Shown here one piece after another: positions 1 to 13,407 of a stretch of 64,000 nucleotides of DNA. Source of the DNA: Brevipalpus yothersi (taxonomy: Eukaryota > Arthropoda > Arachnida > Trombidiformes > Tenuipalpidae); NCBI GenBank assembly GCA_003956705.1, contig QZCP01000767.1:74205-138204 (forward strand). Reading direction: 5' to 3'. Position numbers and translations under genes: made by a program. The first letter of the stretch is position 1. Each line of letters starts with the position of its first letter. Below the pieces are notes generated by a model. The model was not told the origin of the DNA. It worked only from the letters and a program-made list of their open reading frames with translations, and searched no databases.

Positions 1-58
<58 letters not shown>
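1..58. repeat. (GA)n microsatellite at the window edge
   Basis: The GA run is uninterrupted and probably extends beyond the window start. Confidence 0.97.
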
Positions 59-61
<3 letters not shown>

Positions 62-1791
62 AATCAAAGAATCGTATAAAACGTGCGCTCAACAATTGGA
101 TCCAATTTTGTGTGTTTCCGCTTGCTTGCGGCCTCAAGGAATTGGATATGTCGAATTTTTGGTAGAAAAGGAATGAAGGCAAAAAAAAGTAACCATTTTT
201 TGACCATCATCATTTTATGGGTATAAGTGTAAAAAGATTTGTTCATTTGGGTGCTATTCGATTGTGAATTGAGAAAGAGAGAGAGAGAGAGAGGAAAACA
301 AATTAAATGGGATTGATTATATTCGGAATGAGGAATGATTTTTCATTTCCTTATTCTTCTCATACCTTTTAATCAATCGGTGAAAGATTATTTGGAAATG
401 ACTATTGACAGGAGATAGAGAGAGAAAGAGAGAAAGAGAGAGAGAGAAAAGGAATTTGTTTGTCAACTCATGTGAACCAGTCTTGCACTGATAGTTGATC
501 GGAATTTCAAGTCCAATACATATGATCAGCCACCGATAATAAGGTGTGAAACCTTGATTAAATTGTATGATTAATTTTTAATCCATCGTGAATGTGATGG
601 ACGATAGTGAAAAAAAAGCCAAGCCATACTCACTACACAACATCCTTCGTCACCAAAACTTAAATTAAGTTTGATTACTCACTCATTCACACCTTACTTT
701 ACTCAGTTGTTGTTTACGTTTGAGGACAAAAGAAGAAAAAATTTTTCTCTCTCACAAATCATCGAAGCGATTACAATAGTTAATCAAGTTTCAATAGTTT
801 CTCAAAGTATAAAGAATTTGTAATCCAAGCTGCTATTCATTGATTTGTTTTATTTAACCGAATGAGAATTTCGAAAATTTCAACCCTTTTTTTGTCTTCT
901 TGCTCTCCACCTTCTTGCTTCATTCGCTCTATATATTGATAATGATGATGATCAAAAATCAGGGGAATCAAAGTGAATTTCACCCACACAAATATACAAG
1001 AAATTCGATTCATTCCAATCATGGATGAGCAGTCGAATTTCAATCAAAAGAATTGCATTCAAACAGGCACACATTATTTTCAAAAGTCAGTCAGATGGGA
1101 GAAAAATCATCTGATGAATTGAATATATCTTGAAAAAGAATTTTTCTGTTTCGATATCATGAGTGAATGTAAAAATTTTTTCCCATCTTTCTTGGAACTT
1201 TTTTTTTCTGAAAAGCTAGCACTACTAGAAATTGCTTCTTCATACGATCGCAATCAAATCCCTGAATTTGCAACTGATTTTTTGTTTCGTGAATCACAAT
1301 CGAATATTAGATCGATCTAGTCACCCGAAATTGGCTGAAACAAATTCACCAATACAACATATACTATTGCTGCTTGGTCAGTGTGTAAGATATTGAATTT
1401 GAAAGTGAAATAGGAACAGAAAATTGAAAGTAGTAGGCAAGATAGGGAGAGTCAAGATTCGGAAGAGTAAGACAAGGGAGCGAAGATAAGTCAAGAAAGA
1501 ATTCTTCGGATTCATTCTTTCCTCAGATAGCCAGCATGAGAACAAGCATGGAAACAGGGATGATTTCACTGGGTATTCCTTCTTCATGACAATATCAGTG
1601 CGGATGAGGAGAGAGAGAGAGAGAGAGAGCAAAAGAGAAAGTAATAGAAACTAGAAGATCGCAAATTTGGGTAAGCTCTATGCAATTGTGAATATAAAAA
1701 AGAGATCGAAAAGAGAAAAGAAAAGACAATCTCCTGGACAACCTTCTTATCAAACTGGAAGCTTGGAATATTCGATATTCCAAGTGCTTTC

Positions 1792-1793
<2 letters not shown>

Positions 1794-1842
<49 letters not shown>
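1794..1842. repeat. (CT)n microsatellite
   Basis: A pure CT run, adjacent to a purine-rich stretch at 1610-1630 (GA)n. Confidence 0.96.
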
Positions 1843-2566
1843 TTTCCCTTATTTATTCCCCTTGAAAACCATTCTCAGCCGATATTGAATAGCCATGCAA
1901 ACCCTCCTTTATCCTTCGATCTTTCTCTCTTTTTCTCTCCCTTTAAGATAATAGTATCATGTAAATTGAACAAAAGATGGAGAGAGAGCAAAATCTCGCC
2001 ACTGGCTCACTTTTCATGATACTATTCAAGAATACATCTTCTCATGCATTCAAATATCGAGTCACAGTGGCATATAAGTTTGTGATGGAGAGAGAATATT
2101 TTCGTTGAATTTCAAGTTGCATGGCAAAAAAAAGAAGAAGCAAAATAGAAAGAATAGAGGAATAGGGCCGAGAATTCTCTCTGGACAGTGGAAAAAGAAT
2201 TCAGCCCAAGGCAAAATTCATGCCATTTACACTCGACCAAAAGTAACCCATCATATTCAATGTGACGGTGTGTATATATGTATGTATGTGTGTGAGTATG
2301 ACGCACATGATGGGGACAGATTGGCAGATGAAGAGATGAAGAGATGGAGAATAATAAGGGAGGAAGACTGTATTGTGGCGGATGGACATCGAATTCATTT
2401 ACATGCATCACATTCTCTTTTATTCCTCTGATTGATCCGTACGATGCTCTGCTGAAGCCTACTTTCAATTTCCATGTGGAAGAAGGTGAAGAAGAGGATG
2501 AAAATCTGGTCAAGTTAATGATAATCCTATTTGAACATCCATTCAGAAATCTTTTTGATCCTAAAT

Positions 2567-2570
<4 letters not shown>

Positions 2571-2607
<37 letters not shown>
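2571..2607. repeat. (CT)n microsatellite
   Basis: A pure CT run in AT-rich non-coding DNA. Confidence 0.95.
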
Positions 2608-2612
<5 letters not shown>

Positions 2613-4490
2613 ATATAAACACTCGAAAAAGGTGATGTAAATGAGTTGTAAACGAAAAGGTGTTTTCTCAGTATGTATATGATCAGTAAGTGTCGTCAGT
2701 GATTGAAGAAGAAAATCTAAATCACATGGAATTCTAATCGAATATATTGTACAAATGCTACATCTATTGATACAAACTGATTTCACGTGGATTGGATGCT
2801 GGATGAACTGAATCTGGCTCGTGTTCAATAATAATGTAAAGTATTATCAACAAATAGATTCAGAGATTCATCGAATTTAAGGAAGGTGTAAAGTAGTTGA
2901 CATTCATTCCGAATAACCATGGATGACAAATGGTAACACATTAGATGAGCTCTCACCTATTTGCTAGTGAAAACACTATACGATGAAGAGGAATGTAGAA
3001 CAAAGAAAATCAGTCCTCTATTTGGAATCTTCTTTGCTGTCTGATCTAATTCAACCACTCATGTCCACTTACTGATGATGACCCGACTGTTTGACCTGAT
3101 CTTTTGCCTGACAAGAATCGATCGTGAGACAATCACGAGAATCAATTTGTGATTTGCCACTTCTTTCTGTAGACGATCACTTTTTTGTTGGATCAAATGC
3201 TTGAAATTGATGAATATCCGTTCATTTCCATAGCTCAAAGCATCAATTTCAGACTTATTAACTCATTTTTGATGATATAAAGCAATGGTCAAGAATTCTG
3301 TGCAAAATTTGGACAGCTTATGCGTCGATTCCTCTAACAGAAGGAATCTTTAGCATATTTTCGATGACGTGTTTTCATGTGTTTTCGATTATGGATAAAG
3401 AATAACATTACACGATATAAAAATATTTTACTGAAACTATATATTCGATTCAAAAATTGATCCTCAGTTCATTCTGATCTAGATATTGTTCAGCTTTCTA
3501 AGACCTTGGAACATTCAGTTTCGATTCTTTTCCCGAGTAAATACATGCTCCAAGTTTTGATGCATTCAAAAGCATATATTTCCTCTGATTTCGAAAAAAC
3601 ATCTTGACTAGTACGTATTTAAAAGCATCCTGAGGCTCAATTCATTATCTTTCTCTTAAATACAACCAGACACCTTCCGTTCATTCTAGAGAGTTCAGTA
3701 TGAAAAAAAAATTGAAGCAATCTGATATCTTGCTTACTAATTGATCTGAACGTCCATTAGTATGCTCTAGTGTTTGGAAGAAGATTTAACAATTTGAAAG
3801 ATGAACCGTTAACAGTTTACTGGAACTGAAGGCAATCAGACTTCCTGAATTGCTAATTCTTTCTAAACTTTCTAATTATCTTGTTTAGCTAAACAGAAAT
3901 TTGATCTGAAAAATGTCTCGACTGATTGTGAATACACTTCAAAGTCAACTGTTGGCCACAAAAAGAGCTGCTTTTTCCCTCAGGTTATTCCAAGTAACAT
4001 TACATGTGATAATTTTACATGGCTCATATTGTGAAACTTTATCAATACCGCCAATTTTTTATGGGCTATGGGAGTGAATAATCGAACAATAAAATTTGTT
4101 TTGAATATAAAGTAGCGGGTGGAGCTGTTGAGCTATACTATCGAGTGGATCAAAAGAAAATCAAATCGACGAATGAGCAAGTATTCAAAGAGTGAATCGA
4201 AAAGTGTGGATGGGGTTCAAATCCTATAAAAAATGGGGTTAAAAGTGATTTGATCGTGATCCAATGTGTGCACAGTAACAGAGCATGATTTGAAACGCTC
4301 AAGTGTAAAGTTTACTAAATACGATAGTTTGATATCACTTTATGTATGCATAAATTATGCAAGCAAGACCCGTAAATAAAAGTGAACATCAGTGATAATG
4401 ATCATGATGATGGAGGGAGAAAAAGAAGAGAGATGATGGGAGGAGGAGGAGGAAGAGAGGGTGTAGAGGGTTGAAATGAGATTGATTTAC

Positions 4491-4496
<6 letters not shown>

Positions 4497-4554
<58 letters not shown>
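4497..4554. repeat. (GA)n microsatellite
   Basis: A pure GA run flanked by a longer purine-rich segment from about 4410 to 4700. Confidence 0.96.
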
Positions 4555-4555
<1 letters not shown>

Positions 4556-6722
4556 CTGTAGGAGAAGAAGGAAAAGAGAAAGAATTTCCAAAAATGTTGA
4601 ATAAAATGAAAATAAGCATCAAGTCATTTGAAAGGCAAGTTAGTAATATGGATGAGGGATGAAGGGGAAGTGGGAGGGGGGAGAATAGGCTATATGTATG
4701 AAAGCGGATATAGTTGTGACTGGGGAAGTGATATAACTTGTATATAAGTTGTATTTCGAATAAAGTGAAACGCTTGAAAATATGATGCGAAAAATGTTCT
4801 GAATATGCTCTCAATAAGCCGTCAAATGTGCCTTGAAATGCTACAGTTACTTTTACTATGGGCCTTATTTTCTCTTCCTCGATCGCCTTTCATCCTCTCT
4901 CTCTCCCCTCTTACTTCTTTGGGTCTCTTTAAAGCTCTGTTCTCCCACTTTTTTCCATAGCATATTATTCATAGCATCGAGAAGATAATGATGACGATGA
5001 AAAAGGAAGAAAGAATATGATTTTCAGCAAGTTTTATGCAGTATCAATTGCCAGTATAAGTGTCCTCTTACTGATTTTCCCTCTTTCTCTCTCTTTCCCA
5101 TACTCTTCAATCCATGATCCATACCATCGATACACAGCATCCCTATCATCATACTTTAAAATGATCACTATTCAATGTGAATAATGATCGCTACTCTTGA
5201 TCCGGATAGAATCGAATAAGAAAGAGAGCAAAAGAGAAAGAGAGAGAGAGAAGACTGTACTTTTTTCTATTCTCTTTCTCATCTGCTTCTTGTATTCCTT
5301 CATCTTCTTGACTCAACTATACTGTATACTGTATTCTCGACTTGTGTATGTACATGTATATGTGTGTGCATGGTTCACCTCTCGACTGTGAAAAGTTATC
5401 ACCGATTCGTTCAGGGCAGGCATCGATGGCTTTGATCATGTTCAAAAGTGGATGACGACAATCCTGATGATCAGCTTGATGATAACTTATTGCTCACACA
5501 AGAATGTGCCTGTGAAGGAAGAGAAGAAAAAAGGATAAAATTTGTGGTGAGAAAGTGCATGCTGGATAGGCGAAAGAGTAAGAGAGAAGATGAGATGATG
5601 ACGTTGACGATGATCGGACAATATTGTCCAAGAATGTGTGTCTTGTGGGTGGTATATTTTTCATTGTCTATAATCACTGAATCATGTGGCAGTTGGTGGA
5701 GAGTAAATGAATGGGTGGAAAAGTTCATTACGATTTATACTGATTTTTTCAGCTTGTATATGTTTGTGTGTGAGAGAGAGAGAATGTGAGTGTGTGTAAG
5801 CGATTTGGAATAGGATTGACTGTAAGATCATTCGTGTGAAACTGAAAATTGTCCAATGAGAATGCTTGATTGAAATAGTTAACCATTAGAGAAACAATCA
5901 AAGCTAATACTATATGAACACCATTATCCTACACCCTGTTCTTGTGAGAAGAGGCTGGGAGATGATGATAGAACAGAGTGAACTTTAATGATGGTAAGGA
6001 GAAATCTCATGATTGTGTTGGAAAAGAATTCAGATTTGGATAAATGATTTGAATTGATGAATAGTGAGAGGCATGAAACACAAGGAACCCTTCGAAACAA
6101 GAAGTAAAGAATCTGTTCGGATGACAGAGGACACGATGAAACTCATCTAGTGAGTAACCAAGCCCATCCATCCTCTTTTACAGTCCCTTGATGATACAAA
6201 AAGCCTTCCAGAGAGGGATCAGGATGAGGAGAACGAAGGATAGAGAGGAAAAATCGGCGAAAAAGGGAGAAAACTATCATTTTAAGAGAATGGTGGTAGA
6301 AGTGAGGATCCTTGACCCTGATCCTTCAATAGTGATGCGGATGAAAAAGTGTAAGAGAAGATGAGAAGAGAGGAAGAGAGAGACAGAGAAAGAGAAAGAA
6401 AGAGAAAAAGGGTGAGAAAAGGAGGAAGCAATTGAGCTTACTACAACCACTTGCCTATGGCCAAAAGTATCACGTGTACCAATTTTAAATCAATCCATCG
6501 ACTGTTGACTCTTTCGCCCCTAGTTGGCCTTACCAGTGAATTCATGTTAATCATTTCGACAGGAACGCCGTCAGTGGAAGAATGGATGGAATGGATCGAC
6601 AGAGCAAGAGATGATATCTTGAATAGTGTCAAGTGTGGTGTTTCGAAGTGAGAAGGCGTTTAAATGTGATTCTCTTGATGATCGAAAAAGGGATGCTCAA
6701 AAGTGGCTCGATGAAAGGGATG

Positions 6723-6724
<2 letters not shown>

Positions 6725-6780
<56 letters not shown>
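6725..6780. repeat. (GA)n microsatellite
   Basis: A pure GA run of 56 bases. Confidence 0.96.
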
Positions 6781-6783
<3 letters not shown>

Positions 6784-8986
6784 TGGGCGATGGAGAGGCT
6801 GTGAGATGCTATTTTTCTGGCACACTCTTTTTTTTTACACTGTTACAAGCTCAATCATCCCAATGTAAATGATTATGAGGATGATAGGACCCCCTGATAA
6901 GGTGGTTGCATGAGTAAAAGTGGATGAATATGGTTGAGATAACCCGATAGTTTGTTCATCTTTCACATCTACCACACATCTCCTCCTCTTTTTCTCCTCT
7001 CTCTCTTTCCTCACTTCATCCTCTCTCTATCCCTCTTTCCAATAGTAACCCCTCACTACAACCCATTAAGCATGTAAAATTTTAACTCCTCTTGCCCTCT
7101 CTTTATGCAAAAATCATTTATTCATTTGACAGCCTTGTTGTTGAAATGATACATCAAGTTTGAAACAAATTTTCTTCCACCTTTATAACTTTAATACACA
7201 CACACACATATATATATATACACAATCGATCCTCCTTTTTCTCCTCCTCTTTTTCAGCCTTTCATTTCCTCACTCAACATACACCTCTTGTTATGCAAGC
7301 TCCGGTCCTTACCTGCAGCATGATCATGTGAACATGTAGTCAAGTGGAACCTCAAAAAATGGCCCTCCTCTTCTCTATCTCTCTTTCTCTCCCCTCTTAC
7401 CTACACACTCTCATGCATACCTGCCTTTTTTACTACCATAACCTATAAGGTGAAAAAGAGAGAGAGAGAGACAGAACTGAAATGTATTCCCTGAAATATG
7501 CATATATATCAGTTTGTATCACGCATGCTTCAGGTGAGTTTTCGGCGGAAATTTTCTACTTTATCTTCTGACTGAATTCGAGTGCGCTGAAGTATCTTGA
7601 ACTTTGGTTGAAATAATTTTGCCATCATGAGTATTCGATACCATGAATATTGGTGGATGGCTGAAATTCCATCGAGTTTAGAGTTCCATCGTGTGTCTCA
7701 TCAAATTTGGGATCCATCAAACTGTGTGTGCCTATCTTATTGGATGTGAGAAGGCAGCATCTTTCTTTCTTTTTTCTCTCCAAAGTATAACATGAAGCTC
7801 CAAGGCTGCTTTGATTTATTCACTTGATCACACTATGGCCGGTTCGATCTCATCTCATTTAATTTGGAGCGTCCATTGAGAGGGAGAAAAGCAAAATTTG
7901 GAGCTCTAGAATGGAAATGAGCTGGCAATAGAGTGGCTTGGCATAGAGAAAGAAAGAAAGAGAGAGAGAGAGAAATACGCAAAGTGAGAGGAGATGAAAA
8001 AAAGAATGGAAACTCCATGCTCAGCATCCCTCTTCTTTTCTAATAATCTCTTGAAAATCTTCTCCATCTCTCTCTTTTTCTCTCATGTTCTCTTATTCAG
8101 CTCAAGTAAGAGCGTCCATCTCGCTTTCACTTGCCCCTGAGCTTTCCTCTTCATTTTCATCATCACAGATCCTCTCTTTTTGCATTCACTCATCCTCTTT
8201 CCCCCTCTTTCTCAACCTCCTCCTCCTCCTCCCACCTCTTGTACAGCTCATCCTGTTCACAGCCACTGACTATTGATGCAAAAATGGGATGACAGTAGTG
8301 GATATGTAGTCCACTCTCATGTATGCTTCACTTTCTAAATTACCATCCTGCTGATGGCATTTAAATCGAATTGTACAATCTTTTTTTTCTCTACTGACCA
8401 AGAATATACATGCATATACATATTCCATTTTCAATTCAATCATTCACCTGATTTTTCTCTCGATCTATTCTTCGTTCCTTTTTTCATACTTCCACTCTGG
8501 GTCAAGCATCCCCTCGGAGGACCCTCTAGAGTGGCACCATACGGATATGGGCTCGAATGGGTTGCTTGTGGCCAAGCCTGAGAAGAAGTATGTGGAAACG
8601 AAAGCTTCTTAGAATAGTTTACTCAAATAAACATGCCGGTTTACATCTTCAAGGATGACCGTATCGATACACAGTCATGATAATCTCTGTCTCTTCACTT
8701 ACATCATCCTCCTCTCCTCTCATACTATCATTGCTTTCTTCGATTTCATTCTTGTGCAGTTTTGCAAATCTTTTTTTTTACTCTCTGTTCCTCCTCATTT
8801 TATGATTCTTCTAGGCAAATCTTCACTCAGCATCCCTCTTCTTCCATTTCTCCCACTTGTGAATTTGTCTCTCCCTGTCACTTTATCCCCCGATGGATGC
8901 TCATTCTCGAAAGTCCGTGTGATTCCCTATACATTTGATTAGAATTCAGAAGGAAAGGAAGAGAGAAAAAAAGGAAAATCAAAGCT

Positions 8987-8990
<4 letters not shown>

Positions 8991-9023
<33 letters not shown>
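8991..9023. repeat. (GA)n microsatellite
   Basis: A pure GA run. A (CT)n run follows about 320 bp later, so the two could pair as an imperfect inverted repeat. Confidence 0.94.
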
Positions 9024-9027
<4 letters not shown>

Positions 9028-9340
9028 TAAATAGGAGGAGTAGAGAGGAAGAGGACAAGGGAAAAGAGCGATGAAATGGGCTCGAATATATTCAAAATGA
9101 CCAAAATATATGACAAGCTATAGTGACATTTGTTTTTGGAATATTTTGAGCGAATTCTTTTTACTCCATCTTTATCATCTTTTATTCTTTTCTTTCTTCC
9201 TTTCTTTCTATCATTTTCCCCACCAATATTCGAAACAAGACCTTTCAAAATTCGTTATCCAAAAGACGCCTTCTCAGTGGTAAAATAACGAGGCAATTTT
9301 GTACACTTTTTTATTCCTCTGTATCTGTCTATCTTGATCT

Positions 9341-9343
<3 letters not shown>

Positions 9344-9397
<54 letters not shown>
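9344..9397. repeat. (CT)n microsatellite
   Basis: A pure CT run of about 54 bases. Confidence 0.95.
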
Positions 9398-9400
<3 letters not shown>

Positions 9401-10806
9401 CCAAAGTCCAGCCGTTTCCCTTCCCACTCGTGTTCTCTTTCTTTTTATTTTTCTCTCTATTCACAAGCATACACAGCATACACAGCACGCGCGCACTTCA
9501 ACTACTTAGTTACTTACCGTTAGTAACGTATTTAGATTAGACTTTACCGTTTTTGTGGCCTTTCTGCCGTTTTTTTGCCGTTTTTCATATATTTTGGGCT
9601 CCAATTTATTCACCGCTTGCCTGTTTCTATCCACGGCTTGCTGCCACTGCTGTTGTTACATTTTGTGTGCATCTCAGAGGATTTTCCATTCCCACTTGCA
9701 AGTTATTTGCAAAAGTGATCTTCATCAACATCTCTGGGAGCTTGATTTCTCTTTTCACTTCACTTTCTCCCTATTTTAACCGTGGGAGGAACCATTCAAA
9801 TCAGCCTGCCAGTGTGTTACATGAACCTCCCATATTTTGAAAGAAGAATAAGGAACACCAAGATGTGCAATGTGTATGTGTATGTATTTAAGTGTATGCC
9901 TATCATGGTGTGTGTGAGTAAAGCTTACACTGGAATTCAACTATTCTTCATCCTGTCTCTCTCTCTTTTTCTCACTTTTCCTTTTATAAGGCTCAAGATA
10001 TGCATGAGATTATGGAAATTCTTGTATATTAAATCCCCGGTTTTTTCATGCTTTTTCACACTTTTCCTCTCACTTTTGCTCGCTTATTTGACCGTGAAAG
10101 CTTTCTCTATTCACCATTTACTGGCATGTGAAATCTTGAAAACTCCATCCAAAATGAGAAGAGATGAAAGATAGAAAAGTTCTCTTTTTCTCCCTTTTTT
10201 GATGTTCACAAGTATTCATTGATGAGAAAATGCAAATTAGCTGGATGATAATAAGTGTCACTATGGTTCAGATGAAATCAAATTTCAAAGCTGGAACCCA
10301 AAGAGGGAAAGAGAGAGAGGAAGAGAGATCAAAAGTAAAAGGATCTCAGCTCAACAGTTATTCCACTGACCGTATGCAAGTTCTGATACGAATCTTGGGG
10401 ATGGAGAGATGGATTGGCATTGAATTTGCATACAAATTGGTTTCAGATCAGTTTGCTCGAATTTCGATTGATCTCTCCAATCTTGCTCGAAACAGAGCAA
10501 TCCAATGGAAAATTTATGTTCTATACATATTTGGACTTGTTTATCTATCCACACTTCTTTTGGAGCCCCTCATGTTCGAGAAGATATAAAAATATTCACA
10601 TACACAAAATATATTCAGATCTATACACATCCAAAACTTTCTTCCACTATCTGACTTGTAACCTCTATGTATTCATATTATTCATCAGAACATTACCATT
10701 TTGTGATCCAAGCGGCTTTTGGCTTCTGACATATCACAACCAAATATGTTGCCATTAGAATGGGATTGAAGTAACTTCTATCTTATGTGAATGGAAATGC
10801 AAGATT

Positions 10807-10810
<4 letters not shown>

Positions 10811-10844
<34 letters not shown>
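10811..10844. repeat. (CT)n microsatellite followed by CTTT units
   Basis: A CT run that passes into TTTC-type repeats up to about 10860. Confidence 0.93.
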
Positions 10845-10861
<17 letters not shown>

Positions 10862-13297
10862 CTTCTTTCCTCTTTTCTGTATCTCTTCCCTCTCATTGAT
10901 CTTCTGACCAAAAGGCCAATGTAAGGTGTCGAAAGCAAAATGAGAAGGTGAAGTATTCAAAGTGAGAATGAGAAAAATAGTCCAAAAGTTGATAGTCTCA
11001 CCAGGAATCTTCTTTCACTGTATATACATGTAAATGTGTTGGGCATGTATATGTTTCTTATGATAAAGTGCACCAAGGAAGAGGAAAGAAAAAAGAAAGA
11101 ACTGCAATTTGAGTAAATCTGAATGCAGATTAGGGCTTCCAAAGCAATCGTTCTCTTTTATCTTCCGATTGCGTTTCTCCCTCTCTTTCTCTCCCTCTCT
11201 CTCTCTTCATCCTCATCCTTAGTCATCCGGAGGAAAAAAGATTCCTTTGATAATTTTCACAGGAAAATGGCAGCTATTTGCATCTCCGTTCTTGATGTCC
11301 CTTTTATCTTCTTTTGCCAATGATTTGCTGGCCAACAACAAGGGCAACTGAACTGTATTCACCATTCACTTTGGTATGGAATGGCCATGTCCGGAATCAC
11401 TGAGTCCACTTTTCTCCTCCTCTATCCACTCTCTTCCCAATGTCTGCATGCGACGGGATGAGAGATGAGAGATGATTATAATAAGGCCGATGCAATATGC
11501 ATAAGAGGCTGAGGAAAGAAGAAGAAAGAAAGATGAAAGCGAAATGGAATGATTCTATTATGTATTTGACTATGCAGTCTCTGAGTCTCTCTCTCTCTCT
11601 CCACCCAAGCCCTGAGACAATAGCTAAATTGGCCATTCTGATGACCACAATGTATGGTAACTCATAGTCAAATCAGTCAATGGGAGAGAGAGAGACTGAC
11701 CCAAGTCCGAATTGACGATGGTCAAGTCCTCTAATCGATATACATGACCAATGCAAAAGTGATTACGTATCCACCATTGACCAAGCGGGCCTTCCACTTG
11801 GTTACCAAGCCACCCACTTTCTATTTCTTTTCCATGTTGGCCTCGGAGAGTTAAATTTATTTCCTATTATCATTATTATTGCATTACTCTTAGGGCTTAT
11901 AGGCAATTTACTATGCAAGAATCATATATATTAACATGCACAACTAGAATATGGTGTACAACACAAAATGGGAAAAAGAAAGCAAAAGAGTTGGACAAGC
12001 TAGAGAAGAGAGAAAGAGAGAAAGAACGAGAAAGAAAATTGATCATGTACGATATTCATTTAGGAGTGAACGACTGAGTCCAATTATACACGAGAGAGGA
12101 TTCCATGAATCATGGAAAGGAAAAGAAATACGTAGGTCAATATTTTTCTCCTCATCCCTAATTTCCATCTTCATCCTCATCTTTTCATCTCTCTCTCTCT
12201 CTCTCTCTCCCCTTCATACTCATTCATTTCACGAGCAGTTTGCATCACAGTTGAGCTTTAATGGCTTCCTCTGGATGATCAAAAGCGTTTGCATTTCTCT
12301 TTTATACAAACCAACAACTTTCATTTCGCTTAAATATATATATTTCAGCCAAGAAACATCTTTCTTTTCCTCTCTTCCCTAACTCCTGCCCATTGAATCT
12401 AATCTCCGTTAACTTTGAATACGAAATCATTCTCTCATTTCTAGTCGAGAGATCTCATTCTTCCTCTCTCACCAAATCAAATCAAGAAGCTATCTTGTAT
12501 TCCAATATGATTAACAATTCATCACAGACTACCCGTGCATTGGTTACACTTGTAAATAACGCTATCAATTGTGTGGTCAGCCATGTACACTGGGTTGTTT
12601 CTTCTTCTGCATACGAATCATCTCTGAATAAGTTTACTACAACTGCTAACAAATCTATTCTCTTCCACTGAATTCGGGCTGACCGCAAGTTCTTGTAGGA
12701 TTTCGAAACATCTCCTTGATTATTAGCATCATCTAAGTAGCTCTTTTTCTCTCTTTCTCTCCGAATTTGCTGATTAGTGGACGTAATTGCACAATACTTG
12801 AACTTTCTGCACAGCAATGTACTTCAATTGTCAATTTAAATTAACCTCACTTGATGATCTTTGATCTCAATTAGTGTGCAATGATTTGAATTTCATCAAC
12901 TCTACTCTATATATATACAAATGATTGGCTAAAGACTTGTTTCGCTTGGATTACTCACATACCTACATACATATATGTGTGTCTGAAACAAGCAAACCAA
13001 ATGATTATGTGTATGTCTATGTAAGTAGCGGGATCAAAGTCAAGGGAGAGTCAATAGGTCTTGTGAGAATCAATTGTCTGATTTGGAGTAGTGGTTATCC
13101 ATGAGAGTAGAGTAAGAATAAGAATAAGAAGTCACAGTGCTTCAGTGGTACTGATGTTCGAAGACATGATGATGTACACAGAATAACACACTCAGATTGA
13201 ATCCATTTTCAACAGATTCGCAAGAGAGCATCCAATATAATCGTCTTTAACAGTCTTCTCTAACCTTACCATTCCTTCTCACCTCTTCTTTTAACAG

Positions 13298-13407
13298 TAC
13301 TTAATGGACACATAAATGAGAGTAATTACGCAACATCTAATTCGGAATCAGGTGATTTGGAACAGGATGAAAGTGATTCCATGGACTCGGATAAGGCACT
13401 TAATCTG
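13298..13407 (+). CDS. nub: Copy A, first recognisable coding exon (acidic Ser/Asp exon)
   Basis: The exon encodes NGHINESNY, an acidic stretch (DLEQDESDSMDSDKALNL), and then a strong donor GTAAGTG. The acceptor is a pyrimidine-rich run ending TTTTAACAG at 13297. It is homologous to the copy B exon at 24692-24865 (NGHLKEASNY ... DSMDSEKSEKALNL), which is the main evidence that it is coding. It leaves in phase 0 but enters with two bases of a split codon, unlike copy B, whose exon enters in phase 0 and is 21 residues longer at its start. The upstream partner exon was not found. Confidence 0.75.

Larger units (their letters stand above)
1..13297. other. Non-coding region upstream of copy A
   Basis: No gene was recognised. 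The region has GA/CT microsatellites, long pyrimidine-rich or purine-rich stretches, and four GGATGCTG/CAGCATCC octamers (2794, 5135, 8022, 8828). It also has a strong but unassigned donor-like CAG|GTGAGT at 7531-7539 and a locally CpG-containing segment at 9480-9660. Copy A must have at least one 5' exon and a promoter here or further upstream. None could be fixed from sequence alone. Confidence 0.6.

Noticed and set aside
2112..2828. 238-codon - strand open frame
   Set aside because: Its length depends on a GA/CT tract and His/Thr-rich low-complexity sequence; no family is recognisable and no splice-consistent neighbours exist.
4215..4225. GGTTCAAATCC, resembling the T-arm (B box) of a tRNA gene
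   Set aside because: No acceptor stem, anticodon arm or A box at the right distance could be folded.
8354..8581. Frame ending RVAPYGYGLEWVACGQA
   Set aside because: The end looks protein-like, but it is short, follows a T-rich stretch and has no supporting exon structure.
9553..9840. 95-codon frame rich in Phe, Cys and Leu
   Set aside because: It comes from T-rich DNA and two overlapping frames of similar length exist. No family was recognised.
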